64,000 nt of DNA from Toxonevra muliebris (lineage: Eukaryota > Arthropoda > Insecta > Diptera > Pallopteridae), in the NCBI GenBank assembly GCA_963691655.1, contig OY829326.1:37661989-37725988 (forward strand). Reading direction: 5' to 3'. The translations under genes and the position numbers were made by a program. The notes under the pieces are model-generated. The model saw only the letters and a list, made by a program, of their open reading frames with translations, ran no database searches and was not told the origin of the DNA. Shown piece after piece: positions 12,165 through 24,169 of this stretch. Each line of letters starts with the position of its first letter. Positions within the stretch are counted from its first letter, which is position 1.

Positions 12165-13230
12165 GACTTTATTAAAACTATTAAGTAATTTACGACCAGC
12201 TGAGATAATCTAACGAGTGATTTTAACCAGGAGCCGTAAATAATTATTATTCAAAACTAGATGAAGCAAAACATTAGCTTTACTTTCTTACGTTTGCTTT
12301 TATAAAAATTTGAACCCATTTTTTCCCTCAGATTCAGATTGAAATAATTTTGGCAGGTACGAAAAAATAAATAAAATGATTTAAAAAAAATTTCTTACAA
12401 TGTAAAAGTTATCAGCAGAGAAAAAGCCAATTCTTCACTCATAATAATTTTAAGTGGCTGTAAAAAATGTTTCTATAAAATAAAAGTTATCGACAACGTA
12501 AAAAATATTTTCCACTCAAGTATCATCATGATTCGATACAAGTAAATACGGGTAAATACTCGATACTTTTCATTCGATTCAAGTACTTTTTTTACTCGAT
12601 GCTATATCATAAGTATTTTACTTGGTATCGGGAAAACGGGTCAGTATCGGATACTCGATATTTTTGGAAAATATTTTATTTAAAATTGCAGATCATATTA
12701 CAATATTTTACAGCAATGAACAACATATTTCAAAATGCTGCTGCAGAATTATTCAATATGCCTACTCAAAATATTGCAGTACACTATTGAAGTTCTAGGA
12801 TATATTGCCGGCCATGTGTTAGTTATTTTGTAATTCTTTTCCTGAAGAACTTAAAACCTGATGTCCCTGATTTCAACAAGTTTATTTCAATCTAACTAAG
12901 AATTTCAGCAAAGTGGTTTGACAGTAACGAATAATTGCGACCGATTTGGTTAAAAAAAATGAAAACTTGTAACGAATTAGTTGCAATTATCGACTAGTTG
13001 GAATCAACTAAACAATGCCGATGATTTTGCCATAAATTGATATCGACTGGGTTAGAGCAGACGAGGTTCTTTAGAACCCAAAGTAGTTAATTAGCTGACA
13101 TTAAAACCAACGTTCGGTCTTGGTCAACTACAAAAAATTTGGCAACTTATATCTCCGATGCACACACAATCACAAGCTAGTAAAGCCAAATTTAGTCAAG
13201 TCCTTTCAACTTTTCAAAACCGACGATTAA
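12165..13230. repeat. Residual GAGTAATTGC array units
   Basis: Short remnants with the array core occur at 12165-12235 (CTAACGAGTGATTTTAACC) and about 12890-13130 (GTAACGAATAATTGCGACC, then TTGGTTA). Between them lies about 650 bp of unrelated DNA with ACTCGATAC-type motifs, probably an insertion. Array identity fades by about 13230. Confidence 0.5.
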
Positions 13231-16093
13231 TAAAAATTCACCACTAACTGCTTTTTAAGTGCCTTTGATTAAGCGATTTAAATAATACGTAGCTGCGCAC
13301 AGGCTAATAAATCTGTGTTATAAACACAGCATATTTTTTATATTAAAAAATATAAAATAAATCATACTTGGAATATTTATGCAACTAAATCTTTCATGTA
13401 TACATATGCCATTTTAGTCAAATATATACAACAATATATTCAAAAAGTCAGAAGAGCAATTTTTTGTTGTACCTTCTTTGGCATATACCCTCCAATCTCT
13501 TTCTACTTACATACAAGTACTTATGCTGAAATCCTTTTAAGTCGCACAAGCTAACACTTCTTTACCGCTCCCATTCCCCAGTACTGCTACTTCATAGTAA
13601 TTTCCTTAATATTATTGTTACTCTTAGCAAAAGCAATAGCTGTATAACATCAGCAAAAGTAGTTGTAAAATATATTATGATCCTTAATGACGTTAAATGA
13701 AAAAAAAAAAAACAAAAAAAAAATAAAGAAAAACACGCACAAAAAAAAAATGCTACTACTGCTGCTGTTGATGTTGCTGTTTGGCTGCAATCTTTCATAC
13801 GTTTATTTGCCTTCTTCTGATAAAAATTTTTCACACTACCACTATCATATTTATAATGCAACAATAACATGGACGGGTAAAGCCAAAGAAAAAAAGCAAC
13901 AAGAACAACAGCAGGCAGCCCATAAACGATTGCCATTTCGTTTTTCTTTATTTCATAATTTTTTTCTTTATTGCTGGTATCACACACGGGATAACATCTA
14001 GGATAAAGAGTAATACATACTGACAACGTAACAATGCTGCATGCAGCAAAAGCAACTAAAGTAAAAGTAGCAGCAGAAATGAAATGACAGCAATGAAAGG
14101 CAGCATGATTTATTATTAACAAACGCACAATATATGTACAACACATATACATACACACACACACAAACAAACAGAAAGAGAGGCAGACTGACAGTAGACA
14201 GACATACGCACAGACAAAGCATATAAGAATTTCATGCACATATACAAACGCACTCACTCTTACACAGATGTTTCCCGCTGGATATTTATCTTATAGTTTA
14301 AGTTGAAAGATACATATGTGTGCTTTGTTGTTGTTTTCTTTTTTTGCCTCTGTGTGGGTATGTAGGAGTTTTTATATACAAAGTAGGTGCTCATTGTGTG
14401 TACCGGTCTTACATTATTTCCTTCTTCTGCCCTCACTCTCACCACTCAGTTCTATGTCAGTTTGTATGACTTTAGCTTAAGGTTATTGTAGCATTTACGT
14501 TGAATACTTTTCATTTGACTTAAACACACACAAACACACATTAAAAAACCCCAACTTAAAAACCATAAACAGAAAAAATATTGCATAAATACATGAAGCG
14601 GTAGAGAATAAAATAATAATCCCAAAAAAAACAAAAAAAAAAAAAAAACAACAACAAAAAAAGGATTATGGATATGACGTTTCTCTAAACACCTTACAAT
14701 GTGCTAAAAACCATGTAAATAATAATGTTAGAACATGCCTCTAAGTATGAAGAGGGTGAGCGTACTATTATTTTTAATCTACCTACATATAGGGGTCTAT
14801 GTTGAGCATTTTCTGCTTATAAATATTTAATTTATTTTATGAGACTTTTAGTAGTCTAACACTTCAAATGTCATAATGGTTGCTAGTATGTCCACACTTA
14901 AAGTGAACGCTATTAGTTTAACATGTTCAAATGTCCACATTTCAATTTATATATAGTAGAAAACTGAATTTAATCAGCAAATTGTATCTGAGCGGCAAAT
15001 TCAAAATCTCCAAAATTCGTAACATTCCAAATAGCTAACACGGAACACGAAATGGATGCCAAATCATTTTATCAGTTTGTAAACTTCTTCTATATTAAAG
15101 GATTTTTTTAGCTATTATACTGTAGTAGTTTTGGCTCAATTTTGTTTGGCTCTAGGCTTCTTCTAGTGATAAATTTGGAGACTCACATAAACAAATTTTT
15201 TACCCCAAAAAGTTCTTAAAGTTAGTGAAATAAAAATTTGAAATTGGAAAGTCTAAGCATCAAGTACTGTTGCAATACGAAGTGCCAGCGAGTTAGTCCA
15301 TTAATGTCTTTGAACAGTATTTCTTCTATTGAAACGGAGTCACAGGGAGATAACTCCTTAGTTTTTTCAAGTCCTACAGTACAAAGCTGCTAAAACTCTG
15401 ATACTCAAAGATATTTAATGTACTAATGGTGCAAAAACATCTTACACATACAAGTTTATTTTCAGGATCAAAGGCTGCTCAGATAATAGCTGCTTAATCT
15501 GCATCTGTTCATATATAATCGCATTTCTCTCTATAACTTTGTCTGAAAGATTTATACAAGTTTTATTAAAACTTATGCTTATTTTTATTTTAGATGCACA
15601 AAAATAGTGATCCTTGGAGGATCAAGTTTCTCATGATTATGCCGTGTGTATGTTAAAAGCAAAGATCTCTAATTGAAGAAAACAACAGTAATTAGGGAGT
15701 TTGAAAAATTTCTTGATTAACTCTTATTCTATCTGTTAAGCCTGTCAAGGCGTATTTTGAGATGATAAAAATTGTCTCAGAAAACTCAGAAATAGAATTC
15801 AACAAGAAGTTGTATATGCAAATTCGCCTGCTTCCTCTCAGGCGAAATATGTAATCATAGACAAATATTTTGTGACAAAAGAAGTTGTCACTAACCTTGA
15901 TCTATTTGGTCTAAACATGCTTACAAAAGCATCGTGTAAATTTAAGACTATAGAATATTTGACGACTAACTAAGTTAGGAAGAAATATTGTTCTTAAATA
16001 TTTACTCCTCGCATATAGTATTGGGTCATATAAAATGTATTTTCGGTTTTTAATCAATGCTTGAACAAAAATTTTCTTTATTAATAATCATTT

Positions 16094-16576
16094 TTAATCA
16101 AGCACATATTGGCCATTATTATCTATGATCTTTTGCCATTTTTCCGGTAGCTTCATAATTCCATCGGTGTAAAACTTCTGTGGTTTATCAGCGAAAAACT
16201 TGACCAAGTGATTTTCGGCGGCTCTTCTGTTGGCCAATTTTTTTCCATTAAGAGAGTTTTGCAGAGACTGAAAGAAATGATAGTCAGACGTTGCAATGTT
16301 CGGGCTATACGGTGGGTGCATCAAAACTTCCCAGCCAAGCGCAGTCAATTTTTGGCGGGTCATCAAAGATGTGTGTGGCCTGGCATTATCATGGTTGAAC
16401 ACAACACCTTTTCTGTTGGCCGATTCTGGTCGCTCTTCCTTGATTGCTTCGTTCAAATGGTCGAGTTGTGAGCGGTAGAGATCAGAATTGACTGTGTGGA
16501 TAGGTTGTAGCAGCTCATAATAGACCATTTCCTTCCAATCCCACCAAACACTCAACATAACCTTGTTTGCCATCAA
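16094..16576 (-). pseudogene. Mariner transposase, C-terminal catalytic part (D34D)
   Basis: An open 160-codon stretch carries KVMLSVWWDWKEMVYYELL, then the second catalytic aspartate in FNHDNARPH (about residue 63) and the third in YSPNIATSDYHFF (about residue 98). Exactly 34 residues lie between them, the mariner D,D34D signature. The C-terminus, MKLPEKWQKIIDNNGQYVLD, is complete and ends in a stop, as in mellifera-group mariners. The consensus YSPDLAPSDYH is altered to YSPNIATSDYH, consistent with decay. It is separated from the N-terminal half by a frameshifted, stop-containing gap at 16577-16654. Confidence 0.85.
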
Positions 16577-16654
16577 TCCAGGTTTTGAAGTCGTTTGTGG
16601 AGGTTCACCGGCCTTAAGTTTTTTTGTTTAATATTCTCGTATTCAATCCATTTT

Positions 16655-17197
16655 TTATCGCCCGTTATGATTTGTTTCAAAAATGGTTCGATTTCGTTGC
16701 GTTTCACTGACAGTAATTTGGTCAATCAAATTTCTTTGAGTTAATTCATGTGGCATCCAAACATCGAGCTTCCTTGAGTAGCCAGCCTTTTTTAAATGAT
16801 TCCAAACTATTATGTGGTTGCTGTTTAGTACCTGCGCTATCTCCTGATAGCTTGTATGCCGGTCTTGCTCCACCAGTTGCAAAATTTCATCGGCTTTTTC
16901 AGTAACTGGCCGGCCAGAGCGAGGTGCATCTTTGGCATTGAATTTTCCAGAACGAAATCGAGCAAACCAAAGTTGGACGGTATGTTCTGTTGAAGCATCC
17001 TCACCGTAAACCGCACAAATTTTTCGGAATGTTTTTGCAGCGTTTTTATCTTTTTTATAGTAGAAAAGCATCACGTAGTGTATTTTTTTCAAAATTTCAC
17101 TTATTTTCAAATCAATGTAATTTTTTGCACGAATGACAATCAGTTTTCTTTGGCATCTCAAGAGCACTTGGGACCTCATAGTAAATGGAAGCTTCAA
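16655..17197 (-). pseudogene. Mariner transposase, N-terminal DNA-binding part (frameshifted relic)
   Basis: The minus-strand frame encodes a paired helix-turn-helix region: KNAAKTFRKICAVYGEDAS, then TVQLWFARFRSGKF, then APRSGRP, then a second helix-turn-helix and KLDVWMPHELTQRNL. The WVPHEL-type linker motif is diagnostic of mariner transposases, and the FRSGKFNAKDAPRSGRP segment looks like the mellifera (Ammar1-like) group. The frame shifts after the linker. The first catalytic aspartate motif, TGDKKW, is still readable in another frame at about 16645-16665. The protein would bind element ends and cut at TA sites. Here the frameshift separates the binding and catalytic halves, so no active enzyme is expected. 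Confidence 0.82.
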
Positions 17198-17347
17198 CTC
17201 TTCCGCAAAAGTTTGAATTATTTGGAAAAATTAAATCGAAACTCATTCAATTTAGAATGAACATCTCCTTATTGCAATAGGATTTAAAATAGGTTCCGTA
17301 TTTAATCGCTCATGAACTGAACATTTTTGATATTTTTACATATTTAC

Positions 17348-18205
17348 ACTAGCTGGCCCGGCAGCCGTTGTCATGCCTTTAGTATTTTAATGTGAATAAG
17401 CAGCAGAAAAAGTTGTAGAAAATAGTAGTAGAAAATAAACAGAAATTGTGGAAAAAAGTAGTAAAAAATAGTAATGGAAATGAAAGTAGAGCATGGGGCC
17501 ATATCCACTAATCCAACAAATTGAAAGAATACCCAATAATTTTATCATAAAAATCATCAATAATACTTCCATACCAAATTTTAGCACTGTACTGAAAATT
17601 GTTCTTGCGTTATTTCATAATGAAAATCCAGTTTATATGGGAGGCGCCACACCCTCTCTTTCAAACCCAACCTAATTTTTTCTATGGCATGGTATCGACA
17701 ACTAATATATTTATGCAAAATTTCAGTACTTGACTGTGAATGTTTCCCAAAAAAAGCATATGAGTTGTATGGGAGGTGCCACGCCCACTTGTCATTAAAA
17801 ACACATACTCCACCATAACCTCGGTATTGATAAAAAAAATAGTTGTATACCAAATCTTAGCACCGTACTACAAAATGTTTCAGAGATAATAACATAATGA
17901 GTATTCAGGTTATATGGGTGGTGCCACACTCCCTTTTCGAATCTCACCCACATTTTTGCTGTAGCATGGCACAGACAATCAGTACTGTGCTGTGAATGTT
18001 TCTGGAGATATACCCAAAAAAGTATTGTGATTGAATGGGAGGTGCCACGTCCACTTTCCTAAAGCCTTTATGAATAACTAAGTTTCATCTTCACGTCAAA
18101 GCAAATATATTTTGAAAATATGACTTCATTCGGGCAAGTCGTTCAGAAGTTACACGATTACATACATACACATAAAACTCTACGATTTTATATATAAAGA
18201 TAAAG
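17348..18205. repeat. Insect dispersed repeat with four internal ~130-bp units
   Basis: Begins CTAGCTGGCCCGGCAGCCGT and ends in a TACATACATACACATAAAA, then TTTTATATATAAAGATA segment. Inside, ATGGGAGGTGCCACGCCC-like blocks occur at about 17636, 17769, 17913 and 18034 (spacings about 133, 144 and 121 bp), each preceded by an AAATTTYAGYACTGTACT-like segment. Similar CTAGCTGACCCGGC-type repeats are common in insect genomes as I remember them; the transposon class is not settled here. No intact coding frame. Confidence 0.6.
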
Positions 18206-18319
18206 ATGTTCAGGCTTGTGGAAGCCAAGTGGTGCCAATCTGTCTACTTTGGAACAACTAGATGTACGAAAAAGTGTATCAAGAATATTTAGTAAATGTA
18301 AATTCATATTCTTGAACAT

Positions 18320-18625
18320 GTACAATGAAAGCTGAACACTCATATTCTTTAACACATACACTCAAAGATGATCACGTATGTTTTTGAACATGTATATGTG
18401 CGAAAAGATAAATAATGTTCAGTATATGAACACTATAAAATGAACACTCATGTGCTAAAAACTCATGTACAAGTTCATGTATGAGAGCCAACACAATTTT
18501 CGAACATGAAACTGTTCATGGTTGTGAAAACAATGTTGCCGACTCAAATGTGCACGAACATTAGTATGTATAGTTTTTCAATGTGCATTAAGTTTGTACA
18601 TGGTCATGTAGAGCTCATGAATGTT
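18320..18625. repeat. GAACATG/CATGTTC-rich segment
   Basis: The motifs GAACACTCAT, GAACATG, CATGTAC and TGTTCATG occur many times in both orientations over about 300 bp, well above the surrounding intron. This resembles the subterminal motif clusters of DNA transposons, but no termini were found. Confidence 0.4.
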
Positions 18626-18946
18626 TGAAAATAAACCTTGGTTCAAACTAACAATTTCGATAATACTTCTGCTTATTATTCCATAATACGACACTTTCTT
18701 TTCTTCAAACTTTCTTTCTTTTCAACAAATATCTTTTGGCTACAGTTTATCCTACAACTTAGTTTAAATCACCATTGCACGTAATGTGGAATCAAGTACT
18801 TGAAATTAAATGGTGCTTTAAGATTTTCGTCCACATACATATAACATAATACAAATTGAAATTATTTAAATATTTAACATAAATAATTTCCATTTTGTTT
18901 TTTTTTCTAATTTTTTTTTTCTTTTTTCCTAAACTTTTCTTTACAG

Positions 18947-19147
18947 TCTCTACTCACACACGTCTCACGGCCAACCAAGAATACGCTTAACAAATTAGGC
19001 GTCTTTACAGTATCATCATTTCATGCATTTATCTGTGCACGTTCGCCATCGTTGTTGAATAATTTATTGGCCGGACGTGGTGCAACCAAGCGACGACCAC
19101 CGATGCTATCACGTTCGAATAGCGGCTCCAGTCGACGCTCAATGCAG
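18947..19147 (+). CDS. sif: still life (sif)/Tiam-like Rac GEF, internal exon B: end of Ex region and basic/serine linker
   Basis: Internal exon of 201 nt (67 codons, phase 0 at both ends). It is preceded by a very long pyrimidine tract ending CTTTACAG and followed by CAG|GTAAGTG. The peptide begins [20 protein letters not shown], has the [12 protein letters not shown] block typical of the Ex part of the SIF/Tiam PHn-CC-Ex module, and ends in a basic, serine-rich tail containing [10 protein letters not shown] and SGSSRRSMQ. The tail contains possible basic-directed phosphorylation contexts (inference). It joins in frame to exon A across an 8.6-kb intron and to exon C across a 38.6-kb intron. 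No stops or frameshifts are seen, unlike all transposon-derived reading frames in the window, which supports an active host gene. Confidence 0.9.
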
Positions 19148-19951
19148 GTAAGTGCAATAAAAGTTAATGTTGTTGCGTTACTACTCTTTTTTGTGAAAAA
19201 GAAGAAGAAGAAGAAGAAAAAGAGTAAATGAAGAAGAATGCCAGCAGGATAAAAAGAAATAGAAGTAAACGATGATGAAGAAATTAAATTAAAATTTGCT
19301 TTAGGAAAATTATTTTATGAGAAAGTCAGAGAAAACTAGTAAAGTTATAAAATATAAGTACTTACAAATTTTTTCAATTGAAATATCCATGACAATAATA
19401 AATGCTGTTAAAAGTTGCTTAAATATGCAATTTCATTATATTTGGTATGCAAATTAAATGCAATTGAAATTACAAAAGCAAAGACCTAAGGTCAGTTATT
19501 AAGATTGAATACCATATATTCTAGTGTCATTTCTTGCCATTGGAGGTTGGCCCACTGTCAAGGAAGAGGTGACTGGCACCGTTTAGGAAACTATTTTCTT
19601 TTTGAAGTGAAACTTCTTTTCTCTTGTCCTAGAGTAAAACCAACCGGATGTGACGTCGCGCGTAAGTTTACAATGCGACATAATTTTGTCGAGCAATGTG
19701 CATGAGGGGCTAAATATCAATATTCCGTAACTGAATTCCCGAGCAAACTATATAATAAACGATTCATAAATAGTTTTAATTCAATATAACATATTAATTA
19801 CACACACACACGCCTATGGCAGCAAGAACAATGTGTAGCGCCGCCATCTTAAAGTTTATGATGGTTATACATTTTACATACAGATGTCGCAAATGTCCAA
19901 GGAATTACATGAAGATGTCGCTCACAAAAAGAGTTTGTCTATAATTGTCAT

Positions 19952-20059
19952 CGAAACACAAGCAAATAACAAGCAAATGAAATAAAATAACACAAGCCAA
20001 TGAAGTAAAAAATTTAGCGATTGAAAAATTTCATTTGCTTGTTATTTGCTTGTGTTTCG
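19952..20059. repeat. Perfect 32-bp inverted repeat with 44-bp spacer
   Basis: The left arm at 19952-19983 (CGAAACACAAGCAAATAACA...) is exactly reverse-complementary to the right arm at 20028-20059. Each arm itself contains the repeated word AAGCAAAT. The spacer is AT-rich. The perfect arms imply a recent or conserved foldback, such as a small MITE or element end, or a strong hairpin in RNA. No target-site duplication was established. Confidence 0.9.
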
Positions 20060-20298
20060 TTTAGTTCACAAGGAGTTTCACTTTTGCATTGTGTTCGTTA
20101 ATTTGGGTAATCCAAACTAAACACACAAAATAATTTTTCTGTGTGACTATTATATTGATTCGATAATTGAACCTTACAGTAGCACTGCCGTATACTTCTC
20201 ATTTATTTTCATAATATTTTATACAAATACTCGTACATATTTATACCAGCTTGATCAAAAAGTTCCCGGAATAACCACCGTGTGGAATAACCACCGTG

Positions 20299-20606
20299 TT
20301 ATCGCTCTATGTGGAATACGGTCCAGGAGCTCTAGTTGGGTTCGTGAAGCTCCTGCCCATAGGTGCGAATTATACTCCATTTTGGAACGGATAAAAATCG
20401 TGTAGATCATGCGGAGATCAGTTGGAGTATTTCATAAACCGCTTTAGGAAGCCGGGGCATATGGCTGCTTCTTTCGACACGCCAAAAATATAAATATTCC
20501 AACGAACGTCACATTGGAAGGACATACCCAGAACATAAAGTGCATAACCAGGGCGTTAACAGAGGATTGGAACACTCGTTTGTGAGATAACAGACAACAT
20601 TGGGTT
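20299..20606 (-). pseudogene. LINE ORF2 C-terminal fragment inside the mariner
   Basis: Read on the minus strand this matches the LINE segments at 59084-59420 and 42552-42860. Shared sequence encodes the CLLSHKR, YFTPTDLRMIY, KMEYNSHLWAGASR and QLELLDRI blocks found downstream of the reverse transcriptase domain in several insect LINEs. It is truncated at both ends by mariner sequence. The ends at about 20299 and 20606 are defined by loss of similarity to the mariner on one side and the other LINE copies on the other. Confidence 0.8.
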
Positions 20607-20729
20607 TTACGTGCTTTATAAAAAAGTTAGTATGCTAATTGAATTAGTATAGCTTGACATTTGTGTGTGTTGGCGATTTTTTACCATTTTATTAAATTGT
20701 ATTGTATTAAGTTTTGCGTTGGATTTAAT

Positions 20730-21300
20730 GGTGCACGAACGTTTGAAATGTTGGAAAAGTGTTTTGTCAACGATTGTCTAAAGAAAACGGTCGTTTATCA
20801 GTGGCACGAGTGATTCGAAAGTGGTCGTGAGTCAATCGAAGATAATGAATGCAGTGGCAGACTATCGACATCGAAAACCGATGAAGACTTTGAAAAAGTA
20901 AAAGAAATTTTGGTCAATAACCGCAAATTAACCATTAGAGAGTATCGCCGAAAGAGACCAGAATTGTGGACAGAAAACTCGTGGATTTTGCACCATGATA
21001 ACGCATCGTCGCACAGTGCCATCATTATTCGTAATTTTTTGACGAAAAATGCAACAAATACCAGCCAACAGCCACCAAATTCACCTGATTTGGCTCTCTG
21101 TGACTTCTTTCTGTTCCATCAAGTTAAAAAACCATTACAGGGAACGCGTTACAGCAGCCGAGAGGAAGTAATGGAAAAATCGTAGGAAGCATACATATGA
21201 TGGACATACCGAAAACCGAATATAAAAAATGTTTCGAGGATTGGATTAAGCGCTGGCATAAGTGTGTTGCAGTCGATGGGGATTACTTTGAAGATGAATA
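20730..21300 (+). pseudogene. Mariner transposase relic (D34D type), internally deleted
   Basis: Plus-strand remnants in shifting frames include VYQWHE, FESGRESIEDNECSGR and EILVNNRKLTIRE (binding domain). Then comes a direct jump to RRKRPELWTENSWILHHDNA, with the second catalytic aspartate in HHDN and the third in LALCDFFLF, spaced 34 residues apart. The tail contains a KCFEDWIKRWHKCV-like end and DGDYFED. The portion holding the first catalytic aspartate is missing. Relative to the copy at 58432-59083 this one lacks about 13 codons after LTIRE but keeps more of the N-terminal domain, so the two are independent deletion derivatives of one family. Confidence 0.75.
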
Positions 21301-24169
21301 AGCTTGTATTTTTAATTTGCTGAATAAATTTCGGGAACTTTTTGATCAAGGTGGTATTTACATAAGTATAATTAAAATTCAATAAGAATATCACATTTAA
21401 GCTTCAGTTCATTTATCCCATAAATAATTGTCGATATTAATTGCATTAATATTAATTTGTAAGCGTTCAGTTTTTAAATAACACACGTTTATGTAACAAT
21501 CTATACATATTTAAATATATGTATATGCATATGTGTATATGTGTATATGTTTTTAAACAAAACTAAGTGCGTAAAATTAATATAAATCACGTGAGATAAT
21601 TACATGTAAATAATTCAACTTTATTGTCGTTTTTTTGTTTTTATTATTTTTTAAATGCTCTTAGTATATGAAGCAAAATTATATACGCATAAATGTTTTA
21701 ATTAAATAAATTTTCTGCAATTTATAAGCTTACACACACACACTCACACACATATGAACATCATATACTTAGGTATGTAGAACAATGTGAATTAAAATAA
21801 AAGTTATGTCAAACTTTGCAGCATTTTAATGCGAACAGCAGGAAGTAATTAAATTAAAATTTCTTTTATTCAAAAACAAAAAATAAAATTAAAAAATTAT
21901 ATATACGTAATGCGTAAATATACACTCATACATACATACATAGTAATAAAAATATTAATAAAAATAACAGTAATGAAATTAATACTGAGCTGTTGGCAAA
22001 TTAATTGCGTGATATCATGTAACTCTTTTAATTTTTTTATTTTTTTTATGTATTACATATCTACATAAACTCTTCTGTATACAGTGAAAGCTCCAATTAG
22101 CCGAAGAATAACCCAAGGGTTCTTATATTTTTGTTCGGAGAAGCGAGATATATATTTTAAACATTTTTTTAAAATTAGCCATATAAGCTGATTTAAATTT
22201 ATTTATTGTTTTTTTTATTTATGTGGAATTAAATATAGTAAACTCCGTGAAACAGGGTCATAAAAAAAAAAATAAATGAAATACTTTCAAAGATGAAAAT
22301 TTAACCCATTATAAACGCAGAGCATTGCAACGTTTGGCGATACACAACCATAATGAAATTCATTGTATCTTTTATATGAGGCCAAAGAAACTTCAAATCA
22401 AATTTGAAATTCTCTTTCACATTCATCAAAGCAATGAATTTGGGATTAGTGTGTATCTATAAGCTGCTAGCCTAAGAATTTCTGACCAATCTTCGAACTA
22501 TACATTCGAAAACTGCAATTTTTGCAAAATCATCGGCCATACAATTTTATTGTTCAATGAAATTTAAACATTTGAAATTTTGTCACGTTTTCATTGTTTG
22601 TGCTTTTCAAATTTTCTATTTTTTTTTTTTTTGCTTGTTTTCAATCTTTTGGTAGATTTACTATTATACATGAAAACTTAATTTTTTTTATTTATCAATG
22701 CAAAAATGTATACAAAAATAAACGGAGATATGAAATATTTCAAACAATTCATTACTTTCTTGTAATAAAAAAAAAAAAACAATAAATAACAAATTCTTCA
22801 ATAGTTATTATAACTGCATTCGGCAATGCAGAATTGCAAAATATTTATTAAATATTATCATTAGTTAATACTGTACTGGTATTTGAGAGGTGAAAGCAAA
22901 CGTATTTTCATTATTCTATTTACACACACATAAATACACACACATAAATACTCCAAAATGTTTGGTATGACCCTATGCCTACCGATAAAAAAAACTGAAG
23001 AGAGATTGTGCTAATTAATTTGTAATGTACGCCTAAAGCATTTAAATAATTTTGCAATGAATACAAATACAAACACACGTGCGTATATACACACACACAC
23101 ACACACTTATTTGCACGCATTAGCATTAAAAGTAGTAGAGTTGAAATATAAACAAAACCAACGCATACGCACAAACATACATGAGAGTGTATTTGAATAA
23201 ATCGAATATATAAAAATATATAAATAAATAAACTATTTGGAATATTTATAGTGTTTATTGCGATTTTATGTGTATTTAAATGTATAGAATGTTAATAAAT
23301 AAATAGTAGTATAAGTAATAGAGAAATAGTACGTAATAATAATAGTAATGGCAACTATATAAAAATAAATACACATGGGGCATAAAACGTGCGCATCTAT
23401 GTACATATGTGTGTGTTTATGTTTTTGTATTAGTTTTGGTTATGCACACACTGTTGTTGTTTGAAATGATGAAGTCAAATATGAAAAAATATATACATTT
23501 GCAAATAAATGTTGAATGTATAAAGTGAAAACCACATAAAAAAACATTTGTCAAAACGTGATTAAATTACATAATTGCGTTTTATTTTTCGGAATTCAGT
23601 ATTTGCTATTGCGTCAGTTTGGGTTGTAGCTAATAATTAAATACATTTCATATGTATAACGCTTTATTTTTTTTTGATGTACTTGGAGGGTGAAATTTAA
23701 TTTTTGTTATTTCTGCAAATATTAAATTAAAATATGTTGTAAGATTTATGGATATATTAAACAATTAAAGATAGCAATATCTCTGCTGCTAGAAAGACCC
23801 GAAAAAACTACAAAATAACATATTTCATTGATTCAATGAAGAAAAGAAATTGTTTCTAAAACTCTCAGCCTGGACATTACTTTTACCTGAGTTTTTTCCC
23901 GAACATTAGAGGATTAATGGTAAAAAGAGATCTAAAAAGGCGTTCCAATTTTTTTTTTTTTTTTTTGTTAAAATCAGAATGTTACCTATTTTTTTCAGTA
24001 CTTGAAGTTCGCTAATCGAAAAATCGAAATTGGTATAGGAAACTTTGGAACATTTGGTTAGAGTGTAAGATTTTGACAATGTACTTTTATTTTGATGATC
24101 GATATCCTAGTGAAATATCCTTCTGAGGGGTATATACCACTCTGTGTGGGCTAACGAGGTTGTAGCTAC

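Larger units (their letters stand above)
16040..17270 (-). mobile_element. Mariner element (mellifera-like), inactive
   Basis: A minus-strand mariner transposase relic occupies most of this region, broken into two frames (listed separately). The element probably starts near 17270 and ends near 16040, judging by the coding extent plus about 50-70 bp of flank. I could not identify matching terminal inverted repeats, so the boundaries are approximate. It lies between featureless intron and the dispersed repeat starting at 17348. Confidence 0.75.
10306..18946 (+). other. Intron between sif exons A and B (8.6 kb)
   Basis: Bounded by GTGAGT at 10306 and CAG at 18944-18946. It holds decayed GAGTAATTGC arrays, a LINE RNase H fragment, a dead mariner and an insect dispersed repeat, each listed separately. 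Positions 12240-12860 are rich in ACTCGATAC-type short direct and inverted motifs without a clear element. Positions 13235-16030 are AT-rich low-complexity DNA (CA/GT runs near 14145-14170, A-runs at 13699-13750 and 14620-14650) with nothing coding recognised. Confidence 0.88.
20246..21354 (+). mobile_element. Mariner-family element carrying a captured LINE fragment, both termini present
   Basis: The left end (CCAGCTTGATCAAAAAGTTC..., 20246) and the right end (reverse complement CCACCTTGATCAAAAAGTTC..., ending 21354) are inverted repeats flanked by TA on both sides, the mariner target site. From the left terminus about 50 bp continue, then the sequence switches to a minus-strand LINE C-terminal segment (about 20299-20606), then back to mariner 5' leader and degenerate plus-strand transposase. 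The element is 1,109 bp and encodes no complete transposase, so it could move only by enzyme supplied elsewhere. A second copy of the LINE-mariner junction lies at 59083/59084 in inverse orientation. Confidence 0.85.

Noticed and set aside
13592..14257. 221-codon minus-strand open frame and its plus-strand shadow
   Set aside because: Composed of low-complexity poly(F/L/C/V) and microsatellite-derived stretches; no family recognised and the region contains CA runs and A-tracts.
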